Shown: positions 32,894 to 41,801 of the stretch, piece after piece | Position numbering within the stretch: the first letter of the stretch is position 1 | Layout: each line of letters opens with the position of its first letter | NCBI GenBank assembly: GCA_052315315.1 | Contig: JBLSDE010000011.1 | Location: 1-43,552 of the forward strand | Source of the DNA: Cuniculiplasma sp052315315 | Lineage (GTDB): Archaea > Thermoplasmatota > Thermoplasmata > Thermoplasmatales > Thermoplasmataceae | Reading direction: 5' to 3' | DNA: 43,552 nt | Notes under the pieces: model-generated | Told to the model about the DNA's origin: nothing | Databases searched by the model: none | What the model saw: the letters and a program-made list of their open reading frames with translations, nothing else | Program-made: the position numbers and the translations under genes

Positions 32894-34438
32894 TTAGAGT
32901 GTTTTACTGACATATGTACCGTAATCACTGTATCCAAGTTTTCTGAAATATTCCCTCACCCCTATTCCACTGATAACCATTATTCTGTCATACTGGAATT
33001 CTTCTCTGGTTATTCTTTCAGCTTCCATAAGCATCCTTTTTCCAAGGCCCTTGTGCTGGTACAATTTATCATCATGTTGTCCAACCGGAACAACTCTTCC
33101 AACAGTTTTTATTTCTCTGACCATGCCAACAGCACTGGTTTCTTTCTTCCATGAATCTTCAGGTATCTTCCTCAGTCTTAGGTAGGAAGCAAGATTCTCA
33201 TTTTCATCCTCGAAGGATATGAATATCTCCTTACTTCCAGATGCATCATAATCTATCCTTTTCATCACAAGTTCTGATCCATTGGATGTGGTGAATCCGA
33301 TTTCCCTACCTCTAATTTCCTTGGATTTTACCTTATTTTCTTTAAGCATCCAATCTACCATATTTCTAAGATCGCTTCGCTTTACACCTGCATCTATGAA
33401 CTTTACTGGTATGTCTCTCTGCATTCTCTGGACTCTTATCCATGGGGGCATTTCCTTCATAAAGTTGAATATCAATCTGGCAGCCTCTTCTGTTTCCATT
33501 GGTGTATATTCTCCCGCCTTCCACATATTATATAATTTGGTCCCCTTCACCACCAGGGTTGGGTAGATTTTAAACATATCCGGTTTAAACCTTGCATCTG
33601 ATATCATTTTCCTGAAGCTTTCAAGATCTTTTTGAAAATCTGAACCATACATACCAGGCATGACGTGATAAACAATTTTTAGTCCTGCGTTCTTGGAAAG
33701 CAACGTGGATTTTTCGATCTCCTCAACACCGTGCCCTCTATGATTTAATCTTAGGACCTCCTCATTAATTATCTGCACTCCAAGCTCGACCTTGGTAGTT
33801 CCATATTTCAGCGATTCTTCAATTTCTTTTTCAAAAAACCAATCTGGCTTTGTCTCTACCGTTAACCCTATGCATCTCCTTCTTGATGTTTCATTTATCC
33901 TAATGCTCTCTTCAAGGGATGGCGACACGCTTCCATTCATGCCGTCAAGGCATCCCTTTACAAAGCTTTCCTGATATTCCTTACTCCTGGCGGTAAACGT
34001 ACCGCCCATAATAATCAGGTCTACCTTTGAAGTATCGTGACCTATGGTTTCAAGCTGTTTCAGCCTGTTGAACGTTATACTGAAAGGGTCATAGTTGTTC
34101 ATTCTTCCTCTCAGGGCTGATGGTTCATAACCTGTATATGCCTGAGGTGAATTATTTTCCAGTCCACCGGGGCAAAAGATACATCTGCCGTGTGGGCACA
34201 TCTCAGGGGAGGTCATAGCAGCAACCACAGCAACGCCTGATATTGTTCTTGTTGGTTTCAGTCTAAGTATATCCTTTGCGTTTTCATCGAGGTATCCTGA
34301 ATTTAATATTTCAGAGTTAGACGGTACCCTATCCATTCCGTACTTTCTGGACAGCTGAACCTTCAACTTTTGCAGCTGATCACCATTTGAAATCTCTCCA
34401 GAACTTATCCTTTGGGAAATCTCTTCATAAATGTTCAT
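32894..34438 (-). CDS. elp3: Elp3-type tRNA U34 carboxymethyltransferase (radical SAM plus GNAT)
   Basis: A 514-aa protein. The radical SAM cluster motif is EMCPHGRCIFCPGG with Cys81, Cys86 and Cys89, the Cx4Cx2C spacing of Elp3. DLIIMGGTFTARSKEYQESF and GLTVETKPDW follow. The C-terminal GNAT acetyltransferase domain (about 390-514) contains HKGLGKRMLMEAERITREEF as the acetyl-CoA loop, and ends IGVREYFRKLGYSDYGTYVS. Elp3 makes cm5U at tRNA wobble position 34 from acetyl-CoA; archaeal Elp3 acts without the other Elongator subunits. Monocistronic, with an AT-rich promoter-like region upstream. Confidence 0.95.
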   Translation of the reverse strand: MNIYEEISQRISSGEISNGDQLQKLKVQLSRKYGMDRVPSNSEILNSGYLDENAKDILRLKPTRTISGVAVVAAMTSPEMCPHGRCIFCPGGLENNSPQAYTGYEPSALRGRMNNYDPFSITFNRLKQLETIGHDTSKVDLIIMGGTFTARSKEYQESFVKGCLDGMNGSVSPSLEESIRINETSRRRCIGLTVETKPDWFFEKEIEESLKYGTTKVELGVQIINEEVLRLNHRGHGVEEIEKSTLLSKNAGLKIVYHVMPGMYGSDFQKDLESFRKMISDARFKPDMFKIYPTLVVKGTKLYNMWKAGEYTPMETEEAARLIFNFMKEMPPWIRVQRMQRDIPVKFIDAGVKRSDLRNMVDWMLKENKVKSKEIRGREIGFTTSNGSELVMKRIDYDASGSKEIFISFEDENENLASYLRLRKIPEDSWKKETSAVGMVREIKTVGRVVPVGQHDDKLYQHKGLGKRMLMEAERITREEFQYDRIMVISGIGVREYFRKLGYSDYGTYVSKTL

Positions 34439-34581
34439 TTACCAACCCATTATGGCATATAAGAATTTAAATAAATTGAATTTTTATTGAAAAAGATCAG
34501 TCTTCCCTGAAAGATAGGTTAAGAGAGTTGTGTGAAATGAAAAGTAGAAATTAAATTATAGGTATCTTCAATGCAAGAGAG

Positions 34582-35067
34582 ATGGAACACATTGAATCGG
34601 TCAAAATCGATTTTCCGGATGGGTGCAATGTAATCCTGGGTTACTCTCACTTTATCAAAACCGTGGAAGATTTAGTGGAAATTGTCAGGACATCGAGACC
34701 TGATGCAATTTACGCTGTTGCTTTTTCAGAGGCTTCCGGAGAAAGACTAATCAGGTACGAAGGTAATGATAAGGATCTAATAAATTATGCCATATCAAAC
34801 ATAAAAAATATAGGTGCTGGTCACACCTTCCTTATAATATTGAAAAACGTCTTTCCTATTGCAATTCTGAATCAGATAAAACAGTGTCAGGAAGTTGGAA
34901 GAATATTTGCTGCTACTGCCAACCCTCTGGAAGTTATAGTAATAAGGAAGGAGGACAGGGCTGGTATTCTAGGGGTAATCGATGGTTTCAGTCCATTGGG
35001 AATAGAGAATGACCAGGACAAGGAAAAAAGAAAAGAATTGTTGAGACGGATTGGTTATAAAAACTAG
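34582..35067 (+). CDS. adenosine-specific kinase / AMP-binding family protein (PF04008 type)
   Basis: A 161-aa protein with the strongly conserved family blocks: GYSHFIKTVEDLVE, AVAFSEASGERLIRYEGND, KNIGAGHTFLIILKN, IFAATANPLEVIVI and GILGVIDGFSPLGIE. It ends KRKELLRRIGYKN, and the length is typical. Archaeal and bacterial members bind adenosine or AMP and have been called adenosine-specific kinases; the physiological role is unsettled. TTAAATTA lies about 27 bases before the ATG. The TAG stop codon shares its last two bases with the first two bases of the tRNA-Arg gene, so mRNA and tRNA precursor probably come from one transcript. Confidence 0.9.
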   Translation: MEHIESVKIDFPDGCNVILGYSHFIKTVEDLVEIVRTSRPDAIYAVAFSEASGERLIRYEGNDKDLINYAISNIKNIGAGHTFLIILKNVFPIAILNQIKQCQEVGRIFAATANPLEVIVIRKEDRAGILGVIDGFSPLGIENDQDKEKRKELLRRIGYKN

Positions 35068-35137
35068 GCCCGTAGTGTAATGGATATCATTTGGGCCTCC
35101 GGAGCCCAAGATCCGGGTTCGACTCCCGGCGGGCCTG
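35066..35137 (+). tRNA. tRNA-Arg (anticodon CCG)
   Basis: A 72-nt cloverleaf without intron. The acceptor arm AGGCCCG pairs fully with CGGGCCT, with G as discriminator. The anticodon stem TGGGC/GCCCA encloses loop CTCCGGA, giving anticodon CCG, which reads the rare Arg codon CGG. The T arm is CCGGG TTCGACT CCCGG. U8 and A9 and the TGG of the D loop are in place; the D stem is only about three pairs. CCA is not encoded, as is common in archaea. The first two bases overlap the stop codon of the upstream gene. No TATA box sits at -26, so co-transcription is likely. Confidence 0.93.
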
Positions 35138-35305
35138 TTCTTAATTTTGAAATTGGAAAGGATTGTATTACTTCTTAGGGTTTTTAAATTCATAATGCAA
35201 TTAATTGGATGTATGAATATATAATAGAAATATCCAAAAACTGACGGCAAGTCTTAATCATATTATTATGGGTTATTTTCTTCTTCATCTTTTAATTACA
35301 TCAGC

Positions 35306-36217
35306 TCATTTTTCATTTTTGCCCTTTGAGAAATAAAAATCTTCAACTGTAGGTTTCTCTGTCTTAAACAGCGTAACCTTGTAACCACTCTTGACCAATG
35401 AAGTATTTAAGTCTTCTACCTTTTCTTCTGAGCTGCAGGTAATTTCAAACCGGTTTCCTATTCTTCTTACATCACCCAGACTCTCCAGAAGTTCAAGTAT
35501 GGTATCATCAGGATTTTTAACTTCCAGTGTAATTTTAATCAACTCTGACTTCTCCAGTGAATTCTTTGAAATGCTATCAACAATTCTGCCTTTCTCAATC
35601 ATTATAACTTCATCGGCAACGCTTTCAAGTTCTTTCAATATATGGGAGGAAACAATTACTGTTTTCCCTTTATTTCTCTCATTTAATATGAATTCACTTA
35701 TCATTCTTATACCGTCGGGATCAAATCCATTGTAAGGCTCATCCATCAATATATTTGCAGGATCATTGAGGACGGCAAAGGCCAAGGAGACTCTTCTTCT
35801 TTGACCAAGTGAGAGTTTTCTCATGGTTTTATTCCACAAATTCTGATCAATGCCGAACCCTTTCAGAAGTTCTATGGCCTTTGTTTTCGCTTCAACAGAA
35901 CCAAGACCACGCAATACTCCAAAATATTCAAACTGATCTATGATCCTCCAATAACCATTTAATATGGAGGCATCTGGCATCCATCCCACTCTCATCAGTG
36001 CACTCTCCCTGTCCTTGATTATATCATAGTTATCAACCACAATAGAACCTTCAGACTGGGTATGCGAACCAGATAGCATTCTTATTAAGGTAGTTTTTCC
36101 AGCACCATTTGGCCCTACCAGACCATACACCTTTCCGCTCTCAAAGGTATAACTTATCTTCCTTACTCCTTCAGAACTTCTGCCATAGACCTTAGAGACA
36201 CCATTGAGCTCTATCAT
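35306..36217 (-). CDS. ABC transporter ATP-binding protein without adjacent permease
   Basis: 303 aa from the ATG at 36217; a TTG at 36239 is in frame right after the previous stop. The Walker A is VGPNGAGKTTLIRML, the signature is MRKLSLGQRRRVSLAFAVLN, the Walker B is NILMDEPYNGFDPDG, and the H-loop is VIVSSHILKELESVADEV. The C-terminal 80 residues form the extra domain usual in drug- or lipid-export ATPases of the CcmA/DrrA type. No membrane subunit is encoded next to it; the gene ends at an intergenic region before the tRNA. It follows the DUF3501 gene closely and is probably in the rubrerythrin operon. Confidence 0.88.
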   Translation of the reverse strand: MIELNGVSKVYGRSSEGVRKISYTFESGKVYGLVGPNGAGKTTLIRMLSGSHTQSEGSIVVDNYDIIKDRESALMRVGWMPDASILNGYWRIIDQFEYFGVLRGLGSVEAKTKAIELLKGFGIDQNLWNKTMRKLSLGQRRRVSLAFAVLNDPANILMDEPYNGFDPDGIRMISEFILNERNKGKTVIVSSHILKELESVADEVIMIEKGRIVDSISKNSLEKSELIKITLEVKNPDDTILELLESLGDVRRIGNRFEITCSSEEKVEDLNTSLVKSGYKVTLFKTEKPTVEDFYFSKGKNEK

Positions 36218-36241
36218 TATTAATGATATAAAAGAAAACAA

Positions 36242-36811
36242 TTAATATATTTCTTTTTTGAGATTTTCCAGGAGCTTAGATGGTATTTGAGCACTCTCGC
36301 TATAATTTTTATGTTTTGTAGATATAAATGCGTTTTTTGCACTTCTGAATTTTTCGGCATCTGCCATCGAAAACTTAACTCTCAAATATTGCAATGTGGA
36401 TTCCAGAGTTTCCGTGGAACGGCCCTCCTCTGGTATACATTTTAGTTCTTGATCATCAAAGATAAAGAATACACTATCCTCGATGCCTACGAGCCTTGGC
36501 ATTTCTTTCATTAATGTCTTTTCATCACTAATTTCTATGAACATCGTTATGCTAAACTCATTCTTTTCTGGAATCAGCTTGTTGTATGTTTCCAAAAGGT
36601 GCTCAGTTTCTTTCTCATCGTGTACATTCTCAACATATATCATCTCATTAATCTGATTAAGTATTGTCTCTCTGTTTTCAAATAAGAAGCTGAATGTTCT
36701 TGAATGCACTCTTCTCTCTTTCTTGATCTCGATTATTTTTGATCTTTCCTGTCCCAAAATTTTGGAATACTGTTCAGGGGTGTAAAGATCACCCCTTCTT
36801 ATTATATCCAT
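36242..36811 (-). CDS. DUF3501 family protein
   Basis: A 189-aa protein matching the DUF3501 pattern: RRGDLYTPEQYSKILGQERS, KKERRVHSRTFSFLFENRET, ILNQINEMIYVENV, then LLETYNKLIPEKNEFSITMF. The 'RRv..g...t..FEN.eT...QI.EM' block is characteristic. The molecular role is unknown. In other organisms these genes are regularly found beside rubrerythrin and an Fe-S (GlpC-like) protein in peroxide or oxygen defence clusters. Here it directly follows rubrerythrin (four bases), but no Fe-S gene is present. Function in oxidative stress is inferred from that association only. Confidence 0.82.
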   Translation of the reverse strand: MDIIRRGDLYTPEQYSKILGQERSKIIEIKKERRVHSRTFSFLFENRETILNQINEMIYVENVHDEKETEHLLETYNKLIPEKNEFSITMFIEISDEKTLMKEMPRLVGIEDSVFFIFDDQELKCIPEEGRSTETLESTLQYLRVKFSMADAEKFRSAKNAFISTKHKNYSESAQIPSKLLENLKKEIY

Positions 36812-36815
36812 TATA

Positions 36816-37238
36816 TCACTGCTTCTTTAACTCATCAAGTGTTTTCTGATATTTAGTGGCGTGTGATTTTTCGGCCTTTGAAAGAACCTCGAACCAGTGT
36901 GCTATTTCATCAAATCCCTCTTCCCTTGCAACCTTTGCAAATCCAGGGTACATTTGGCTGTATTCGTAGGTTTCGCCTGCTATTGCAGATTTAAGGTTCT
37001 GTTCAGTTGTTCCTATGGGTTCCCCAGTAACTGGGTCTCCAACTGCCTGCAGGTACTTCAGATGACCGAAAGCATGGGCCGTTTCTCCGTCTGCTGTTGA
37101 TCTGAAAACAGCTGATATTTCCTGCTGTCCCTCCTCATCTGCCTTCTGTGCAAAATACAGATATCTTCTGTTTGCTTGACTTTCCCCTGCAAAACCGGCC
37201 TTTAGATTCTCCAAGGTTTTACTATTTTTCAGTTCCAT
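36816..37238 (-). CDS. rubrerythrin-type diiron protein (no rubredoxin domain)
   Basis: A 140-aa four-helix protein. GFAGESQANRRYLYFAQKAD and STADGETAHAFGHL supply the first Glu ligands and the ExxH motif; AGETYEYSQMYPGFAKVARE and LSKAEKSHATKYQKTL supply the second set. A C-terminal rubredoxin domain is absent, as in sulerythrin-like and other short rubrerythrins. The family detoxifies hydrogen peroxide in microaerophilic or anaerobic cells. It leads the operon with DUF3501 and the ABC ATPase. Upstream on the minus strand AAATATAT (near 37269-37276) could be the TATA box, and GGTG sits five bases before the ATG. Confidence 0.92.
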   Translation of the reverse strand: MELKNSKTLENLKAGFAGESQANRRYLYFAQKADEEGQQEISAVFRSTADGETAHAFGHLKYLQAVGDPVTGEPIGTTEQNLKSAIAGETYEYSQMYPGFAKVAREEGFDEIAHWFEVLSKAEKSHATKYQKTLDELKKQ

Positions 37239-37304
37239 TTTTTCACCAAATCTTTATAGCTTTGGCATATATTTAATTTTCCTTTATGCATTATCATTTA
37301 ATAA

Positions 37305-38453
37305 TTATTCTAAATTAGCTCTACCTGATAGAATGGCATATATGGCTGTATAGGCTGGAACAACCTCACTTCCGTCGAGTTTAAAATTAATATTGTTAAG
37401 CCCTATTTCAAAGGGTCGTGTAACATTTATTTTAATCTCATCCTTTTTGAATTCTTCTGGAATAGCGTCATTTAGTGGTTCAAAATCCTTAAATCTATCT
37501 ATTTCTACATTTACAACCTGGAATCCTGTTTTACCGTGAAGGCTGTATGGGAACCTTATGAGCCTGTGTATATCTGTGGAAACCGGTTCATCAATCTCAC
37601 AGGCAAATTTTTCCTTCATCTGAATAATAATCTTATCCAGAAGGGATATTTCATCATTTATAAGTTTCTTATATTTTTCATGCCCTGGGGTTAATAAGAT
37701 TCTCTTTCTCTCATCCTTTCTTTCGTTAGGATCATTTTGAAAGTACTGTCTGATTCTATTGCACAGTTTTTCATCCTTAATCGGATTTCCACCAGAAAGG
37801 ATTTCTTTAAAATTTTCCACAAATGCATTATCAATCTCTGGAATCCATCCCTTACCGAAGAAATGCTCTTTGGAGACGACTTCAATTAATCCCTTTGCGG
37901 TGAGACCCTCACCTCTGACAAGATTTGATATTTCCCTTCTCTGATCTGAATTCATTGAATACATGGCGTCATTATTTACATGGACGTGATATCCTCTTCC
38001 ACCAGAAAAGTAGAGGGATAAATTTGTTATGTCTATGTTCAGATATCCAATTAGAAATTTTTCGATAAGCCTCTCTGTGTGTTTTTTAACCTCAGACAAG
38101 ATTTGGGCATAGCTCATCTTCTCTGCATCTTTTAAATGGTCAGCATCCAGATCAAATATGAGTTCTGCACCTAGCCATCCCTTGTCCTTCATACTTCTAT
38201 TTCCAGGATGTTCGTATGTTGCAACAGAATGATAAAGGTGCCTTGGCACACGTTCCTTAAGAAAGGTCCTCAAGGCACTTCCGGATGGATCATCTTCTAT
38301 CATAATGTGCCTAATCATTGTACCCTGAAATGGTATGTATCCAATTTCTCTCTTAGACAATTCATTAGCATGAACCCTTTTTTCAGATGTGTAGTATCTC
38401 CGAAATTGAGAGATTAAGAAATCTGTCTGATCCAATAAAGGAAAATGATACAT
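37305..38453 (-). CDS. priS: DNA primase small (catalytic) subunit PriS
   Basis: A 382-aa archaeal/eukaryotic-type primase. The catalytic Asp pair is in ELIFDLDADH (Asp101, Asp103). The conserved SGGRGYHVHV lies at 150-159, and the TDIHRLIRFPYSLHGKTG block is in the last third. With PriL (not in this window) it makes RNA primers for replication. Its ATG is only 29 bases from the divergent start of the sedolisin gene, so the two promoters must overlap. A clear TATA box for priS is not visible at -26. Confidence 0.95.
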   Translation of the reverse strand: MYHFPLLDQTDFLISQFRRYYTSEKRVHANELSKREIGYIPFQGTMIRHIMIEDDPSGSALRTFLKERVPRHLYHSVATYEHPGNRSMKDKGWLGAELIFDLDADHLKDAEKMSYAQILSEVKKHTERLIEKFLIGYLNIDITNLSLYFSGGRGYHVHVNNDAMYSMNSDQRREISNLVRGEGLTAKGLIEVVSKEHFFGKGWIPEIDNAFVENFKEILSGGNPIKDEKLCNRIRQYFQNDPNERKDERKRILLTPGHEKYKKLINDEISLLDKIIIQMKEKFACEIDEPVSTDIHRLIRFPYSLHGKTGFQVVNVEIDRFKDFEPLNDAIPEEFKKDEIKINVTRPFEIGLNNINFKLDGSEVVPAYTAIYAILSGRANLE

Positions 38454-38461
38454 ATATTAAT
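38454..38461 (+). promoter_or_regulatory. TATA box of the sedolisin gene, touching the priS start codon
   Basis: ATATTAAT is centred 25.5 bases before the ATG at 38483. It begins one base beyond the divergent priS start codon, so TATA-binding protein bound here would sit on the priS mRNA start. Confidence 0.5.
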
Positions 38462-38482
38462 AAAATTTCCAATAAGGTTTCA

Positions 38483-41400
38483 ATGAGTAAAAAGATAATC
38501 ACCATAGGAATTTTGCTAATTTTGCTATCATCATCCATGTTAGTGTTATCACAACCTGTTAAGTCACAAATAAATGTGAACTATAAAAATTACTCAATTT
38601 CAAAAAATTATCAGAATTATAATTCGTCCGATTCATCAATTAACCCCTGGAATATTAATGCCAAGCCTTGCATAGAATATTTTCCAAGTGGTTCTTATCC
38701 AGCAGAAGAACCACCCTTTTTTGCATATCAGATAAGGCAGGCGTATAATATAACACCACTTGAAAATAAGGGCTATATGGGACAGGGGATGTCAGTGGCA
38801 ATTGTTGATGCATTTGGCGATCCATATCTAAATTACGATATATCTTCCTTTAATGCATATGAAGGTCTACCCTCACTAAATATCTCCTTTGTTTATCCTT
38901 ATAGTCTGCCATCCACCTACAATTTAAGTTGGGCCATTGAAACTGCGACCGACGTAGAGTGGTTTCATGCAATTGCTCCATACGCTAAAATATATCTGGT
39001 GATTGTGCCAAACGCTTCCGTTGGATATCTTCAGGCTGGTATAAATTATACCATACAGAACCTCTCTGTTAATGAAATTAGCCTGAGCTGGGGAATTCCA
39101 GAAACTGAGTTAGGGCAATCACTAGTGGACGTTTATAACGGGGTTTTCAGGATAGCAGCAGAGAAGGGAATAGGTGTTTTTGCCGCCTCTGGCGACGGTG
39201 GGGCCTTTGATGGAAAATCCACACCAACAGTAAATTTCCCTGCTGCTGATCCCTTTGTCACATCTGTTGGCGGGACATCACTTTACCTTCTTGACGGGAA
39301 ATATGGCCAGTATGCATGGTCAGGAAGTGGTGGAGGTTACAGTGTCTATTTTAACAGCCCAAATTACCAGGTTGCTCCTGGGTTTTCCGCCCCAAAATTA
39401 GGAGTACCGGATATGTCAATGGATGCAAATCCCAATGAAGGTGGTGTAAGGGTTTTTGCAGGAGCCGGATGTTATGTAATAGGAGGTACCAGTCTTGCAA
39501 CCCCAATGTCAGCGGCATCAGCAATCCTGATATCACAGTATCTGCATAAGAATTTGGGATTTTTTGCCCCATATCTTTACAGAATAGCAAATACAGACCA
39601 GTATGGTAAGGCTATTGTGCCAGTTTCTGGTGGAAGCAACGGTTTCTATAAGGCAAACTCTCAGTGGAATCCAGTAACAGGTCTGGGTTCTCTGAACGTA
39701 GCCCGCCTATCCATAGATATAAAGAAACTCATAGGCAAATATGGGGCAGATGCCTATTATGGCATGTTAAAAAATGGAAATTTCAGCATTTCATCTTCAC
39801 TCAATATTTCAATGAATAGCCTGGCGCAAAATGAAACGGAACAAACAGGGATAGGTATTTACAGCAATGTAACACATTCTCAGATAATTTCTGCTGGATT
39901 TAGGGAAAACAAGACTGGTGTCTATTTCTACAGTAGGGTGGGCAATAATTACAGTTTCGTCCCTGTTAATCACCAGAATGGATACTTGAATAATACCGTT
40001 TACGTATTCCTCAACATAACTAATCTCAGAATCGTTGATGGAAAGATTTCAATGACATATTCCATATTTCCATACGATATTTACGGATCCATATACGATT
40101 CTTTCCTTCATCTCTATACTGGGAATTCTACTCTCCCTGAAGGTATCAATTCCACAATTTTCAATTATCAGGTTGTCACCGGAGGCACAAGATTAAATCA
40201 GAGTGGATCAGTTGGCAATTTTTCAATAGCCCCATTTTATCAGGCAAATTTGTCCATGGTTTCAGCAAAGTCGTATCACAAAAGAACAGTTTTTTACCCG
40301 TCCAATACGCCATCACCACTGGCTGTTCCAAATTTGCCAAATGCATTCACCATATCTCAGACCTACCCCTTAGAACTTAACTTCACTAATAAAACTCATT
40401 TTATCCTTAACGGAATATCCATCTATTCCAATAATTCATCCCTTAATTCCGGGGCTAAGTATAATTTGAAATATTATTGGAAAGGTAACCTTGAGGAATT
40501 TAATATAACTACACCATACTATGAAAGACAGTATCTTGGCGTAAATTATAATTCTTCTGCTTACTTCAAATCCAATTTTTCAGGTTTCCTCGATTATCTC
40601 TATCCACTGGAATTTTCTGGAAATTTAGATTTTTCAAGAGTTGGTCTTGTGAGTAACATCTCCCTGTCTTCTTATGGATTTTATGAGTTTTCAGGAAAGG
40701 TAACGGGAAAGGAGAGTTCAATACAAATGATCGAAAAAAATGTCAATATATCATTAAATATCTCTCCAGCTGATTCTAAGATATACCTGAGCGGTCAGAA
40801 GAAAATCATTCAATATCCATTCAGGGAGTCGTTAACACCACAAAATTACGATCTCCAGATATCGTCCAGTGGATTTATAAGTGCAAATGCATCAATTAAC
40901 CTTACTCCTGGAAATAACGTGGTATACGCCCCATTTGCGTTGCAAGGGGATGGGAAAGGCTATTTTGTGAATGGGACCATTACCAATGAATTTTATGATG
41001 CACTGGATAATCTCGTAATACCAATAAGAAATGTCTTAATTAAATACAATAGTACAGATTATGCATACAGTGATGTCAATGGTCAGTTCAGTATTTGGGT
41101 CCCATATGGGCAAGTAAACCTCTCTTTCTCAAATAGGTACTTTGATAAGTATTCCTATTCATTTAATGTTACAAAAAACAGTCAATTAAATATAACTCTA
41201 TATCCAGAGGATAAGACATTAAGCAAATATCCTCCCACTGTAACAATCACAAGATTATTCCCAATTTTATTCTTCTCATCATACATTTCCTGGGCTACCA
41301 ATATTGGAAAAGATATTGAGTATTTTGTTATCAATTATAAATCGTCTAATCAGAACAACTGGACCAAAATAATGATAAATTCAAACACAAGTACATATTC

Positions 41401-41635
41401 ATTCATCAATGGTATTTATCCCTGGCTAAGTTACAAGGTTATGATAACCGCAGAATTGAAGGATAACGTAACCATAAATTCAACTGTTGCAGATTTATCT
41501 TATTCTGATCCGGTGTATCCATTGTTGAATTCTTTGATCTATCTCGGATTGTTCCTCTACATATATGTAATAATCAACTATTTCAAGAGAAGAAAGAAGA
41601 GAAAAGAGATGGAAAAATCTTTTTTCGAAGAATAG
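38483..41635 (+). CDS. membrane-anchored sedolisin (S53 acid serine protease) with C-terminal surface domains
   Basis: 1050 aa from the ATG at 38483, chosen because the signal peptide (KKIITIGILLILLSSSMLVL) follows at once and a TATA box fits; the longer frame from 38387 would overlap priS. The S53 core runs from about 75 to 445. It has the Glu153/Asp157 pair in WAIETATDVEWFH, the oxyanion Asp238 in AASGDGGAFD, and the nucleophile Ser337 in IGGTSLATPMSAAS. S53 enzymes normally carry a prodomain of some 180 residues before this core; here only about 50 lie between signal and core. The rest is Asn/Tyr-rich surface sequence with a carboxypeptidase-regulatory-like domain near 860, a possible fibronectin-III-like domain, one membrane helix and a KRRKKRKE tail. 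It probably digests protein outside the cell at acid pH. Confidence 0.9.
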   Translation: MSKKIITIGILLILLSSSMLVLSQPVKSQINVNYKNYSISKNYQNYNSSDSSINPWNINAKPCIEYFPSGSYPAEEPPFFAYQIRQAYNITPLENKGYMGQGMSVAIVDAFGDPYLNYDISSFNAYEGLPSLNISFVYPYSLPSTYNLSWAIETATDVEWFHAIAPYAKIYLVIVPNASVGYLQAGINYTIQNLSVNEISLSWGIPETELGQSLVDVYNGVFRIAAEKGIGVFAASGDGGAFDGKSTPTVNFPAADPFVTSVGGTSLYLLDGKYGQYAWSGSGGGYSVYFNSPNYQVAPGFSAPKLGVPDMSMDANPNEGGVRVFAGAGCYVIGGTSLATPMSAASAILISQYLHKNLGFFAPYLYRIANTDQYGKAIVPVSGGSNGFYKANSQWNPVTGLGSLNVARLSIDIKKLIGKYGADAYYGMLKNGNFSISSSLNISMNSLAQNETEQTGIGIYSNVTHSQIISAGFRENKTGVYFYSRVGNNYSFVPVNHQNGYLNNTVYVFLNITNLRIVDGKISMTYSIFPYDIYGSIYDSFLHLYTGNSTLPEGINSTIFNYQVVTGGTRLNQSGSVGNFSIAPFYQANLSMVSAKSYHKRTVFYPSNTPSPLAVPNLPNAFTISQTYPLELNFTNKTHFILNGISIYSNNSSLNSGAKYNLKYYWKGNLEEFNITTPYYERQYLGVNYNSSAYFKSNFSGFLDYLYPLEFSGNLDFSRVGLVSNISLSSYGFYEFSGKVTGKESSIQMIEKNVNISLNISPADSKIYLSGQKKIIQYPFRESLTPQNYDLQISSSGFISANASINLTPGNNVVYAPFALQGDGKGYFVNGTITNEFYDALDNLVIPIRNVLIKYNSTDYAYSDVNGQFSIWVPYGQVNLSFSNRYFDKYSYSFNVTKNSQLNITLYPEDKTLSKYPPTVTITRLFPILFFSSYISWATNIGKDIEYFVINYKSSNQNNWTKIMINSNTSTYSFINGIYPWLSYKVMITAELKDNVTINSTVADLSYSDPVYPLLNSLIYLGLFLYIYVIINYFKRRKKRKEMEKSFFEE

Positions 41636-41801
41636 TATAATTTTTCAAGATCACAAATTATTTACTGTTAAGTTAAAATTTTATTTCCTTTTATTGAAAG
41701 TTAAAAATTGTCTTTCATTTATTATGAGATTCTTTAAAATGGGATAGTGGTAAGAGCCACTTAAATTATTCAAAATTATGAAAGGTATTATGTTTACGCA
41801 C

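Noticed and set aside
35066..35137. tRNA beginning one base later (G at 35067)
   Set aside because: Starting at A35066 gives seven perfect acceptor pairs and places U8 and A9 correctly. Starting later breaks the pairing.
35178..35187. TATA-like GTTTTTAAAT after the tRNA gene as promoter of another plus-strand gene
   Set aside because: No plausible plus-strand start codon or frame follows before the convergent ABC ATPase gene.
38483..41635. subtilisin (S8) protease
   Set aside because: The Glu-xxx-Asp pair and SGTS-like GGTSLATP with an oxyanion Asp are S53 features. There is no DTG/HGT pair of S8.
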